From assembly GCF_009905735.1 (NCBI RefSeq), contig NZ_JAAALE010000025.1:1-40180 (forward strand): 40,180 nucleotides of DNA, given 5' to 3'. Made by a program: the position numbers and the translations under genes. Source of the stretch: Porphyrobacter sp. SLTP (GTDB lineage Bacteria; Pseudomonadota; Alphaproteobacteria; Sphingomonadales; Sphingomonadaceae). Positions 18,225-25,630 of the stretch are shown in pieces. Position 1 is the first letter of the stretch; each line of letters starts with the position of its first letter. The notes below the pieces were generated by a model that saw nothing but the letters and a program-made list of their open reading frames with translations, searched no databases and had not been told where the DNA came from.

Positions 18225-19169
18225 ATGCTAGGCCGCACCGCCAATGGGCTGTTCTGGATGTTCCGCTACCTTGAGCGGGCCGAGAACACCGCACGCCTGC
18301 TCGAAGCCGCGCTGCGCATGGCGCTGACCCGCGATCTGGCCACGGCGGAAGCGGAATGGCGCTCGGTGATCGCGACGCTGGGTCTGAGCAAGGCCTATGA
18401 GGCGCTGCACGAGAGCTATGACGGGATGCAGGTCTGGAACTTCGTCCTGCGCGGACCGTCCAACCCCGGCAATGTCCGGCTGATGTTCGGTGCGGTCCGG
18501 TCGAACGCTCGGACAGCCCGCACCAATATCTCGTCCGATGTCTGGGAAGCGGTCAACGAAAACTGGATGAAGCTCGACGCGCTGCTCGCCCGCCCCGTGG
18601 GTCAGGCAGGCGTGGGCGAAGTGCTGGCCGCGATCCGCCGCGCCGGCACGCAGGTTCACGGCGCTTTCGACGGTTCGATGCTGCGGGACGAAGGCTACCA
18701 CTTCAGCCGCGCGGGCACCTTCATCGAGCGCTCGGATTCGACCGCGCGCATTCTCGACATGAAGTATTTCCTGCTGCTGCCTTCGCTGTCCTATGTCGGA
18801 TCGAGCCTCGATACCGGGCAGTGGGAACAGGTGCTGCGATCGGTCGCGGGGGCACGGGTCTATAGCTGGCTCAATGCCGGGCAGATCGAAGCGCGCGGGA
18901 TCGTAGAATTCGTGGTGCTTGATGATCGCTTCCCGCGCAGCCTCGCTTTCTGCCGCAATGCCTTGCGCGATTGTCTGGGCGCGCTGGCGCGGATGCACGG
19001 GGTTGAGGGGCGCGCCGTTGCCCTGATGCGGGATTCTGACACCCGGATCAGCCACCTGTGCGTCGACCAGATCTTCGAGCAGGGGCTGCACGAATTCCTC
19101 GTCGATTTCCTGTCCCGCAACGCCAGCATCAGCCAGGCCATCGCTGAGGATTACCGGTTCCACGCATGA
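18225..19169 (+). CDS. Alpha-E domain protein (DUF403, Anbu cluster)
   Basis: A 314-residue protein built almost entirely of alpha helices, starting MLGRTANGLFWMFRYLERAENTA in the way typical of DUF403/alpha-E proteins. These nearly always accompany a type-2 ATP-grasp protein and are thought to form a complex with it; no catalytic residue is known. Conserved segments SYDGMQVWNFVLRGPSNPGN and YHFSRAGTFIERSDSTARILD are visible. The stop overlaps the transglutaminase start as ATGA, so the two are coupled. A GGGGG run eight bases upstream serves as ribosome-binding site. Confidence 0.92.
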   Translation: MLGRTANGLFWMFRYLERAENTARLLEAALRMALTRDLATAEAEWRSVIATLGLSKAYEALHESYDGMQVWNFVLRGPSNPGNVRLMFGAVRSNARTARTNISSDVWEAVNENWMKLDALLARPVGQAGVGEVLAAIRRAGTQVHGAFDGSMLRDEGYHFSRAGTFIERSDSTARILDMKYFLLLPSLSYVGSSLDTGQWEQVLRSVAGARVYSWLNAGQIEARGIVEFVVLDDRFPRSLAFCRNALRDCLGALARMHGVEGRAVALMRDSDTRISHLCVDQIFEQGLHEFLVDFLSRNASISQAIAEDYRFHA

Positions 19170-20038
19170 GCAAGCTGACTCTCTCGATCCGGCACACCAC
19201 CCATTATGCCTTCACGCAGCCGGTGGTTCACGCGCTCCAACGGCTGCGCCTTACGCCAAAGGAAACGCAGGGCCAGCGCATCGTCGACTGGCGCATGACC
19301 TTCGACAACGCCCATGCCGAGCTGCAATATGACGATCAGCATTTCAACCACGTCACCCTGATCGGATTGGAGCCGGGCGCGCGTGAGGTGACGGTGACCT
19401 GCGAAGGCGTGGTCGAGACCGAGGACAATGCCGGGGTGATCGGCCGCCATTCGGGCCACTTGCCCTTGTGGAGTTTCCTGCGTCAAACCCCGCTGACCCG
19501 CCCCGGCGCCAAGCTGCGCGGCTTGCTGCGCGAGGTGCAGGGGCCAGCGGACAAGGCGCCGCTCGAATTTCTTCATTCCCTGTCCGATCTGATCCGGGGA
19601 CGGATCACTTACGAAGCGGGGCGCACCCATTCCGGCACCACGGCCGAGGAAGCGGTGATCCACGGCTTTGGCGTGTGTCAGGACCACGCACATATCTTCA
19701 TCGGTGCCGCTCGCGCGAACGGCATTCCGGCGCGCTATGTCAGCGGCTACCTGATGATGGACGACCGCATCCAGCAGGAGGCGACGCACGCCTGGGCCGA
19801 AGCCCATGTCGAAGGGCTGGGCTGGGTCGGCTTCGATGTGTCGAACGGGATCAGCCCCGATCCGCGCTATGTCCGCGTGGCGACGGGGAGCGATTACCGC
19901 GATGCCGCGCCTGTCACCGGCATCAGCTTTGGCGGGGCGGCCGATGAGGTGCTGACTGTGGGCGTCGCGGTTGAGGCGAAACCTTCGGCCGGGCAATCGC
20001 AGAGCCAAAGCCAGAGCCAGGGCCAGTCGACGCAATAA
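19166..20038 (+). CDS. Transglutaminase-like cysteine protease/transferase (Anbu cluster)
   Basis: A 290-residue protein with the bacterial transglutaminase N-terminal beta domain (IRHTTHYAFTQPVVHALQRLRLTP) followed by the papain-like core. The triad is visible: Cys171 in GFGVCQDHAHIF, His208 in THAWAEAHV and Asp224 in GWVGFDVSNG. There is no signal peptide, consistent with a cytoplasmic role beside Anbu. The extreme C-terminus is a low-complexity Gln/Ser tail (about 276-290). Such proteins cleave or rearrange amide bonds and are a standard partner in ATP-grasp/alpha-E/Anbu clusters. Confidence 0.92.
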   Translation: MSKLTLSIRHTTHYAFTQPVVHALQRLRLTPKETQGQRIVDWRMTFDNAHAELQYDDQHFNHVTLIGLEPGAREVTVTCEGVVETEDNAGVIGRHSGHLPLWSFLRQTPLTRPGAKLRGLLREVQGPADKAPLEFLHSLSDLIRGRITYEAGRTHSGTTAEEAVIHGFGVCQDHAHIFIGAARANGIPARYVSGYLMMDDRIQQEATHAWAEAHVEGLGWVGFDVSNGISPDPRYVRVATGSDYRDAAPVTGISFGGAADEVLTVGVAVEAKPSAGQSQSQSQSQGQSTQ

Positions 20039-20140
20039 CCGAAAAGCCGGGGCGCAGGCTTTGCGCCGAAGCGTGCCACGCGCTAGGGCGCGGAGCACGA
20101 AGGCTCAGGCCATAGGGTAGGGGCAGGGGAGGATGACGGC

Positions 20141-20887
20141 ATGACCTATTGCGTTGGCATGGTGCTTGAGAAAGGCCTCGTGCTGATGAGCGACACCCGC
20201 ACCAATTCGGGCGTCGACAACATCTCGACCTTCCGCAAGCTGTTCCACTGGAGTGTGCCGGGCGAACGCATGATCGCGGTGATGACGGCGGGCAATCTTG
20301 CGACCACGCAGGCGGTGATCAGCCAGCTGGAGGAACGCACCAAGGCGCCGTCCGAGCGTGACAACGCCCTGCTCAAGGGGCCGACCATGTTCCAGGTCGC
20401 GACCGAGATCGGGCGGTTGCTGCGCACCACCATCGAAAGCGCGCAGGCCGTCAACGGCGAAAGCGGCAAGGGGCGCTTTACTGCGACCATGATCGTGGCC
20501 GGGCAGATCAAGGGAATGCAGCCGCGCCTGTTCATGATCTATCCCGAGGGCAATTTCATCGAAGCGAGCTGGGACACGCCCTTCTTCCAGATTGGCGAGA
20601 CCAAATATGGCCGCCCGATCCTGATCCGCGGCTATGACCGGGACATGAGCTTTGAAGACGCGGTCAAGCTGCTGATGGTGAGCTTTGATTCGACGCTCAA
20701 GGCAAACCTTTCGGTCGGCCTGCCGCTGGATCTGCTCGTGATCGCAAAGGACGGATTTGTCGCCAGCCACGAACATCGCGTGACGGCCGAGGATGCCTAT
20801 TTCGACACGATTTCATCGGGCTGGGGCAATGCGCTGCGATCGGCTTTCCACTCGCTCCCATCCTATCGCTTCAGCGATGATGCCTAG
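20141..20887 (+). CDS. Anbu, proteasome-like N-terminal-threonine peptidase
   Basis: A 248-residue Ntn-hydrolase of the proteasome beta family, matching Anbu (ancestral beta subunit, also called proteasome-type protease). The start MTYCVGMVLEKGLVLMSDTR leaves Thr as first residue after Met removal. Counting it as Thr1, Asp17 falls in MSDTRT and a Lys follows in TFRKLF, as in proteasome active sites. Unlike HslV or proteasome subunits it has a long C-terminal extension (about 190-248), as Anbu proteins do. Anbu assembles as an open spiral and its substrate is not settled. A strong GGGGAGG precedes the ATG. A 102-base gap separates it from the transglutaminase gene. Confidence 0.93.
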   Translation: MTYCVGMVLEKGLVLMSDTRTNSGVDNISTFRKLFHWSVPGERMIAVMTAGNLATTQAVISQLEERTKAPSERDNALLKGPTMFQVATEIGRLLRTTIESAQAVNGESGKGRFTATMIVAGQIKGMQPRLFMIYPEGNFIEASWDTPFFQIGETKYGRPILIRGYDRDMSFEDAVKLLMVSFDSTLKANLSVGLPLDLLVIAKDGFVASHEHRVTAEDAYFDTISSGWGNALRSAFHSLPSYRFSDDA

Positions 20888-20900
20888 GCCTTTTTGCCTG

Positions 20901-20934
20901 ATATAGCTCCGATATGGAGATAAATAAGCTATAT
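20901..20934. promoter_or_regulatory. AT-rich inverted repeat upstream of the LuxR-type gene
   Basis: ATATAGCT (20901-20908) and AGCTATAT (20927-20934) form a perfect 8-base inverted repeat with an 18-base centre. A second small palindrome, CTCC-GATAT-GGAG, overlaps the left half (20907-20919). It lies in the AT-rich 143-base gap between anbu and the regulator gene, about 100 bases before the regulator start. It may be an operator or a cruciform; no T-run marks it as a terminator. Confidence 0.3.
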
Positions 20935-21030
20935 AAATCAATGATATTTTGAATTTAGGGAATTGTAGATTCTCCGGATTGGCGGTGCTTTTGCGTGTAT
21001 CTTGCAAGGGGATGGCGCAGACATCCTTGC

Positions 21031-21651
21031 ATGACACGCAAACTATCCCTCCACATCGTCGATTCCTGCAGCCGCCAACGCGCAGAACTGGCCCGGGTGG
21101 GCTTTGCGCTGGGGCACCATTGCGAAGTGTACGGGGATCTCTCCGAACTCGCCGTGCACCCGCCGCGTGTCGGGATCATCATCGCCCGCGACACGGTTGA
21201 GGAAGGCGGGGTGGGCATCATCCTTGACCGGTTGGGTCGGCTCGGCATCTGGTTGCCGATGATCGCGGTCGATGTGCAGCCGCGTCCCGGCCGGATCGTC
21301 GAGGCGATCAAGGCTGGCGCGCTGGATTACCTCGCCCTTCCGCTCGATCCCGAACGCTTCCAGCGCTGCCTTATGCGGATCGAGAAGGAAGCCGAACAGT
21401 TCGCCATCGCTCGCCGCCGGATGATCGAAGCGCGCGACCGGATTTCGACCCTCTCGGCGCGGGAGCGTGAGGTTCTCGATTGGCTGGCGGAGGGCAGCAG
21501 CAACAAGGTCATTGCTCGCGAACTCGACATCAGCCCGCGCACGGTCGAAATCCACCGGGCGAATATGATGACCAAACTCGGCGCTCGCCATGCGGCAGAA
21601 GCGGTGCGGTTGAAACTGGAGGCGAGGCTGGAGCCGAAGCGGCGGGCCTAG
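21031..21651 (+). CDS. FixJ/NarL-type regulator with degenerate receiver and LuxR HTH
   Basis: A 206-residue protein: a receiver-like domain (about 5-115), a short linker helix, and a GerE/LuxR helix-turn-helix (about 140-200) with LSAREREVLDWLAEGSSNKV and ISPRTVEIHRANMMTKLGA. The DNA-binding half is intact. The receiver keeps Asp11 and probably the phosphorylation-site Asp54, but the second acidic residue is Ser12, the conserved Thr/Ser is Asp81, and the conserved Lys is Leu103 (ALPLDP). Normal phosphoswitching is therefore doubtful. No histidine kinase gene is nearby. The ATG at 21031 gives a normal start; the frame opens at GTG 20995. Confidence 0.85.
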   Translation: MTRKLSLHIVDSCSRQRAELARVGFALGHHCEVYGDLSELAVHPPRVGIIIARDTVEEGGVGIILDRLGRLGIWLPMIAVDVQPRPGRIVEAIKAGALDYLALPLDPERFQRCLMRIEKEAEQFAIARRRMIEARDRISTLSAREREVLDWLAEGSSNKVIARELDISPRTVEIHRANMMTKLGARHAAEAVRLKLEARLEPKRRA

Positions 21652-21727
21652 GGCCAGAGCAGGTTTCTCCTCAAGCGGACACGGCGCTGTTGGTTCAGCA
21701 GGCCGGGGCCGCGAGACCTTTTGTGCA

Positions 21728-22456
21728 TCAGCGGCAGAATGTCGCGCCGGTGCCCTCAAGGTGGAAGTGATCTTCGTGCGCGGCGTTGTATTCGGGGCCG
21801 AGCACGGTGCCGAAGCGCTTGCACGCGCTCTTGTGCACGATCCGCAGGAATTCGCGCGTGGCCGCATCGCCGCCGTCCCAGTCGCGCTTCAGCACGATCC
21901 GCCGCCCGTCTGCCAGCACAAAGGCCGAGACGTCGATCGCCTCGGCGCGGGCATGGGCCGAGCGACGCTCGCTCCCGGCGACATTGCGGCAGGCGTAGCT
22001 GCCCATCGTCTCGATTTTCGCGACCGGGCTGCCGAGCAGCTGACGCGCGGCGCGGTCCACGCCGAAGCGAGCCCAATCGCCGAACGCCTTGGCGACGCTG
22101 CACCGCACCGGCCCCAAGTTGCTGAGGGTGAGCGGCGCGCGGTCTCCCGCCAGCGCCATCAACTGCACTGTGCCGAGCTTGTTGCAGCCCGGCGCGGCAT
22201 AGGTATCAGGGAGAGGATCGAACCGCGCCCCGCTCGCACCCAAGTCGGCGAGGCAGCGCGCATCTTCAGCGCGCGGGACATAGCTTTGCGGGGCCGAGGC
22301 CACCGGAACTTCGGGACGGGCCGATGCGCGCGTGCTTTGGCTGGCGTTGCCCGGTGCAGCGCCGCTGCCACCGCCGGGGATCAGCGATCCGCATCCCGTG
22401 AGTGCGAGTGCGGCTGCCGCCAGTGTCCATCCGCGAATCTTGCCCTTGGCCTCCAT
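21728..22456 (-). CDS. Extensin-like lipoprotein (DD-peptidase-like fold)
   Basis: A 242-residue lipoprotein with lipobox LTGC (Cys22), a Gly/Ser/Ala linker, and a C-terminal domain of the bacterial 'extensin family' (extensin-like C-terminus). The core holds SAHARAEAIDVSAF and EYNAAHEDHFHLE, that is the HxxxxxxD and HxH zinc ligands seen in M15/LAS peptidases that cut peptidoglycan peptides. Cys residues near ARCLADL, APGCNKL, VRCSVAK, YACRNV, SACKRF and TFCR suggest several disulfides. A periplasmic cell-wall role is likely but unproven. It is separated from the VOC gene by about 100 bases. Confidence 0.85.
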   Translation of the reverse strand: MEAKGKIRGWTLAAAALALTGCGSLIPGGGSGAAPGNASQSTRASARPEVPVASAPQSYVPRAEDARCLADLGASGARFDPLPDTYAAPGCNKLGTVQLMALAGDRAPLTLSNLGPVRCSVAKAFGDWARFGVDRAARQLLGSPVAKIETMGSYACRNVAGSERRSAHARAEAIDVSAFVLADGRRIVLKRDWDGGDAATREFLRIVHKSACKRFGTVLGPEYNAAHEDHFHLEGTGATFCR

Positions 22457-22558
22457 AGCTAAGGAGTATCTCGCAGAAATGGTTAACAGGCCGGAAACGA
22501 GGCCGGATCGGCGACGATTTGCGGCAGGCTATGAGTTTGATGCAGGCGGCCACCCGCG

Positions 22559-22945
22559 TCAGGGCAGTTCGTCAGCGACCTGTTCCCACAATTCGATCTT
22601 CACCCCATCGGGATCGAGCAGCCAGGCAAACTTGCCATAGCCTTCGTCCGCTTCGCCGAGGATGTCTGCTCCTCTCGCGCGCAGCACCGCGACAAAGCCG
22701 TCCAGATCGTCGACCCGCAGGTTGATCATGAAGCCGCCGGTGCCCGGCTGGATATAGGCGTCATCAGTGAAGTGGCTGATGAGCGAATAGGGGTTCGCGC
22801 GCGGCTCCCCCGCCCAGGCGAGTTGCGGGCCGTAGGGGCCGTCGATCCCCAGCATCTCACGATACCATGTGCGCGAGACTTCAGGGTCGCGCACCACATA
22901 GAACACCCCCCCGAGCCCGGTGACACGGGGAGAGGTGTCGCTCAT
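22559..22945 (-). CDS. VOC-family (glyoxalase/bleomycin-resistance fold) protein
   Basis: A 128-residue single-module VOC protein: VFYVVRDPEVSRTWYREMLGI at the start, a middle segment with FMINLRVDDLDGFVAVLRARG, and the typical end FAWLLDPDGVKIELWEQ, whose Glu is a usual metal ligand. The fold covers glyoxalases, dioxygenases and resistance proteins, so the reaction cannot be named. Its ATG overlaps the putP stop as ATGA. The upstream extension of this frame to 23683 is the shadow of putP. Confidence 0.85.
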   Translation of the reverse strand: MSDTSPRVTGLGGVFYVVRDPEVSRTWYREMLGIDGPYGPQLAWAGEPRANPYSLISHFTDDAYIQPGTGGFMINLRVDDLDGFVAVLRARGADILGEADEGYGKFAWLLDPDGVKIELWEQVADELP

Positions 22946-24423
22946 GCCTTCGCGCCTTCGCGCATGGTGCCCGTCATCCCGCTCACCAGCACGATCGCCA
23001 GGAGTGACGCGGCAAAGCCCGGGACGATTTCGTAGAGGCCGGGGCCGCCGCCCAGCGCAGAGGGCAATGCCTTGTTCCAGCCGAGTGCAATCCATCCCGC
23101 GACCACACCTGCGCCCGTTACCAACCCGGCAATTGCGCCCGCGCCGGTCATGCGGTTCCAGGTCAGCGCCAGCAGGATCAGCGGGCCGAACGCCGCGCCA
23201 AAGCCCGCCCAAGCGTTGGAGACGAGGCCGAGCACTTCGCTTTCCGGATCGGCGGCAATCACCATTCCCGCCGCTGCAACCAGTGCCACGCTCAGCCGCC
23301 CGATATTCACCGCCTCGGCTTCGGACGCATTGCGGCGCAGGAACAGGCGGTAGAAATCTTCCGTCAGTGAGGAGGAGGACACCAGCAGCTGCGATGAAAT
23401 CGTGCTCATGATCGCGGCCAGCAGCGCGGCATAGAGGAAGCCGGTCACTGCCGGGTGGAACAGCAGGTTGGCAAGGATGATGAAGATCGTCTCGGGATCC
23501 TCGACCACCAGCCCGTTGGCCTGAGCATAGGCGCGCCCCGAAAGCCCGACGATCACGGCCCCGGCCAGCGAGATCACCATCCAGATCATGCAGATCCATC
23601 CGGCCGTTGGCACGTTCTCCACTTTGTCGATGGCCATGAAGCGCACGATGATATGCGGCTGACCGAAGTATCCCAGCCCCCATGTCACGGCGCTGATGAT
23701 GCTGATGAGCGTCGCTCCCTGGGTCAGGCTGAGAAAGCCGTCCTGCGGTACGGCCGACAATTGCACGGCCGTTTCGCTGCCGAAGAAGATCACCAGCGGC
23801 ATCACCACCAGCGCCACCATCATGATCATGCCTTGCACGAAATCAGTCAGGCTGACTGCGAGGAACCCGCCGATCATGGTGTAGACCAGCACGATCCCGG
23901 CGGTGATGAAGATGCCGAGCATGTAATCGCTGAGGCCCGTGTCCGGCAGCACCCCGGCAAAGGCCGTCGCGAACAGCTTGCCCCCGCCGACCATTCCGCT
24001 CGCGGTATAGACGGTGAAGAAGCCGACGATGATCACCGCCGAGATGACGCGCAGCAAGGTCCCGCTATCAGGGAAGCGGTTGGCGAGGAATTGCGGGATT
24101 GTGAGCGCATCGCCCAGTCGCTCGGTCTGTTCGCGCAGGCGCGGGGCGACGATGATCCAGTTGAGCGCCGCGCCGACTGTCAGCCCGATGGCGATCCACG
24201 CCTCGACCAACCCGCTGGCAAACAGCGCGCCCGGTAGCCCAAGCAGCAGCCAGCCCGACATATCGGAGGCCCCCGCGCTCAAGGCGGCGACCGAGGGCGT
24301 AAGGCTGCGTCCGGCAAGCAGATAGCCTGAACTGTCCTTGACCGTTTTGCGCCAGGCATAAACCCCGATGCCGAGCATCAGGGCGAAATAGATAGCGAGC
24401 GAGCCGAGAGTGAATGGGTTCAT
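22942..24423 (-). CDS. putP: Sodium/proline symporter
   Basis: A 493-residue member of the sodium:solute symporter family, close to the usual PutP length of about 500, with about 13 membrane helices. The sequence YLLAGRSLTPSVAALSAGASDMSGWLLLGLPG near the start is the PutP signature around the sodium site. Also typical are GGGKLFATAF, YTMIGGFLAVSLTDFVQG and the TISSQLLVSSSSLTEDFYR block. It imports proline with Na+, fitting a marine or osmotically changing habitat. I chose the ATG at 24423 (MNPFTLGSLAIYF); an upstream start at 24483 adds an Arg-rich leader. The VOC gene is coupled downstream. Confidence 0.93.
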   Translation of the reverse strand: MNPFTLGSLAIYFALMLGIGVYAWRKTVKDSSGYLLAGRSLTPSVAALSAGASDMSGWLLLGLPGALFASGLVEAWIAIGLTVGAALNWIIVAPRLREQTERLGDALTIPQFLANRFPDSGTLLRVISAVIIVGFFTVYTASGMVGGGKLFATAFAGVLPDTGLSDYMLGIFITAGIVLVYTMIGGFLAVSLTDFVQGMIMMVALVVMPLVIFFGSETAVQLSAVPQDGFLSLTQGATLISIISAVTWGLGYFGQPHIIVRFMAIDKVENVPTAGWICMIWMVISLAGAVIVGLSGRAYAQANGLVVEDPETIFIILANLLFHPAVTGFLYAALLAAIMSTISSQLLVSSSSLTEDFYRLFLRRNASEAEAVNIGRLSVALVAAAGMVIAADPESEVLGLVSNAWAGFGAAFGPLILLALTWNRMTGAGAIAGLVTGAGVVAGWIALGWNKALPSALGGGPGLYEIVPGFAASLLAIVLVSGMTGTMREGAKA

Positions 24424-24589
24424 GGCGCGCAGGCCTAACAAGCGCCGCCGCCAATGGCCACCCATCCGGCCAAGTTTCCCCATGGGAGTCAGCCTGCGGG
24501 CGAGCGCGAAAACCGCCAGCCCATTTCATCGCAATTTACGCACATCTCTCCGCCCAAATGACGTGGCCGCAAGATGGATCGCGCGAAAA

Positions 24590-24605
24590 CTAACTCATGA
24601 GTTAG
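24590..24605. promoter_or_regulatory. Perfect 16-base palindrome, candidate operator
   Basis: CTAACTCATGAGTTAG reads identically on both strands. It lies between the divergent putP (start 24423) and outer-membrane protein gene (start 24690), about 85 bases before the latter. Symmetric sites of this size suit dimeric regulators of the MarR or TetR type. No regulator gene is adjacent. Confidence 0.5.
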
Positions 24606-24619
24606 AAACAATATCGGAA

Positions 24620-24648
24620 TTGCGACAGAGAGCATCGGCAATTGAAAT
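24620..24648 (+). promoter_or_regulatory. Candidate promoter of the outer-membrane protein gene
   Basis: TTGCGA (24620-24625), a 17-base spacer, then TGAAAT (24643-24648), each matching four of six consensus bases. The region is AT-rich against its surroundings. A start near 24655 would give a 35-base leader. The 16-base palindrome lies just upstream, as an activator site might. Confidence 0.3.
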
Positions 24649-24689
24649 AGGTTGCAAAAAGTTCATTTCCGAATCCGGAGTTTTCAATA

Positions 24690-25532
24690 ATGTCGCTACG
24701 TTACTTCACCCCGGCAGTTGGTATAACTGCATTGCTGCTTTCGTCTGCTGCCTTTGCGCAGGAAGATGAACGCTACTTTAACGGCCCATACATTTCCGGA
24801 TCGATTGGTCTTGAATCTGTTGAGGATGGTCGCAGCGATACGATCGTGTTCGACACCGATCAGGACGGCGCATTCAATGACAACGTGAATACGGCGGCAG
24901 GTGCCAACGCTTTCTCGCCGGGCTTCTGCGCCGGCACGCCGGTCAGCGCGGCGGCTGCGGGTTGCCGCGGCAATCGCCAGAACGAAGGCTATGCCGTTCG
25001 CGTCGGCTATGACCAGCACTTCGGTGACAGCCCGTTCGTCGCAGGCATCCTGGTCGAAGGCGCGCGTCCGGGCGTGGAAGAATTCACGACCGGCTTCAGC
25101 ACCACCCCGGCGTCCTACACCTTCGGGCGTGAGATGGATTGGGCCGTGACTGCGCGTGCCCGTCTCGGCATCTCGCCGGGCGAAGGGCGCGGCCTGTTCT
25201 ATGCCACCGGCGGCGCAGGTTATGCCCGCATCGACCACTCGTTCAGCACCAGCAATGGCGCCAATTCTTTCACGCCCGACAACGAGCGTGACTGGCAGTT
25301 CGGCTGGCAGGCCGGCGGCGGCGCTGAAGTGATGCTGACGCGCAACCTCGGCCTCGGGATCGAGTATCTCTACTCGCGCTTCAACGATGACGATTATGTC
25401 GTCGCCGTGGGCCCGGGCACTGCGCCTGCGACCAACCCGTTCCTGCTGGAATCGGGCGGCACCGATATGCGTCTGTCGAACGACAAGTTCGATTACCACG
25501 CGCTTCGCGCATCGGTGAACCTGCGGTTCTAA
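24690..25532 (+). CDS. Outer-membrane beta-barrel protein (opacity/OmpA-barrel type)
   Basis: A 280-residue protein with a Sec signal peptide cut after AFA (about residue 23). Repeated amphipathic strands with Gly/aromatic residues follow (YISGSIGLESV, YAVRVGYDQHF, GRGLFYATGGAGYARID, WQAGGGAEVMLTRNLGLGIEYLYSRF). It ends ASVNLRF with the terminal Phe that outer-membrane barrels use for BAM insertion. The pattern matches the 8-strand porin-family/Omp25-like group. Two Cys (80 and 92) sit in an early loop. GGAG precedes the ATG by about nine bases. It converges on typA. Confidence 0.85.
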   Translation: MSLRYFTPAVGITALLLSSAAFAQEDERYFNGPYISGSIGLESVEDGRSDTIVFDTDQDGAFNDNVNTAAGANAFSPGFCAGTPVSAAAAGCRGNRQNEGYAVRVGYDQHFGDSPFVAGILVEGARPGVEEFTTGFSTTPASYTFGREMDWAVTARARLGISPGEGRGLFYATGGAGYARIDHSFSTSNGANSFTPDNERDWQFGWQAGGGAEVMLTRNLGLGIEYLYSRFNDDDYVVAVGPGTAPATNPFLLESGGTDMRLSNDKFDYHALRASVNLRF

Positions 25533-25557
25533 TCCGCCGCTTTGGCTTCGGCTGAAA

Positions 25558-25597
25558 AAATAACCCCGCGCGAGGTCATCCTCGCGCGGGGTTATTT
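25558..25597. terminator. Strong bidirectional rho-independent terminator
   Basis: A perfect 18-base stem (25558-25575 with 25580-25597) around a TCAT loop, with a very GC-rich centre. A runs on the left and T runs on the right serve both strands; the longest U-tract is read from the typA side. It lies between the convergent outer-membrane protein gene (ends 25532) and typA (ends 25631). Confidence 0.93.
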
Positions 25598-25630
25598 GCG
25601 TTTGGGGCAAGCGGCTAAAGCCGCCGTGCC

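Noticed and set aside
21181..21200. The idea that the LuxR-type receiver has wholly lost its phosphorylation Asp
   Set aside because: Counting from Asp54 to Gly62 gives the same distance as in FixJ, so Asp54 is probably the acceptor and the Asp itself may be kept.
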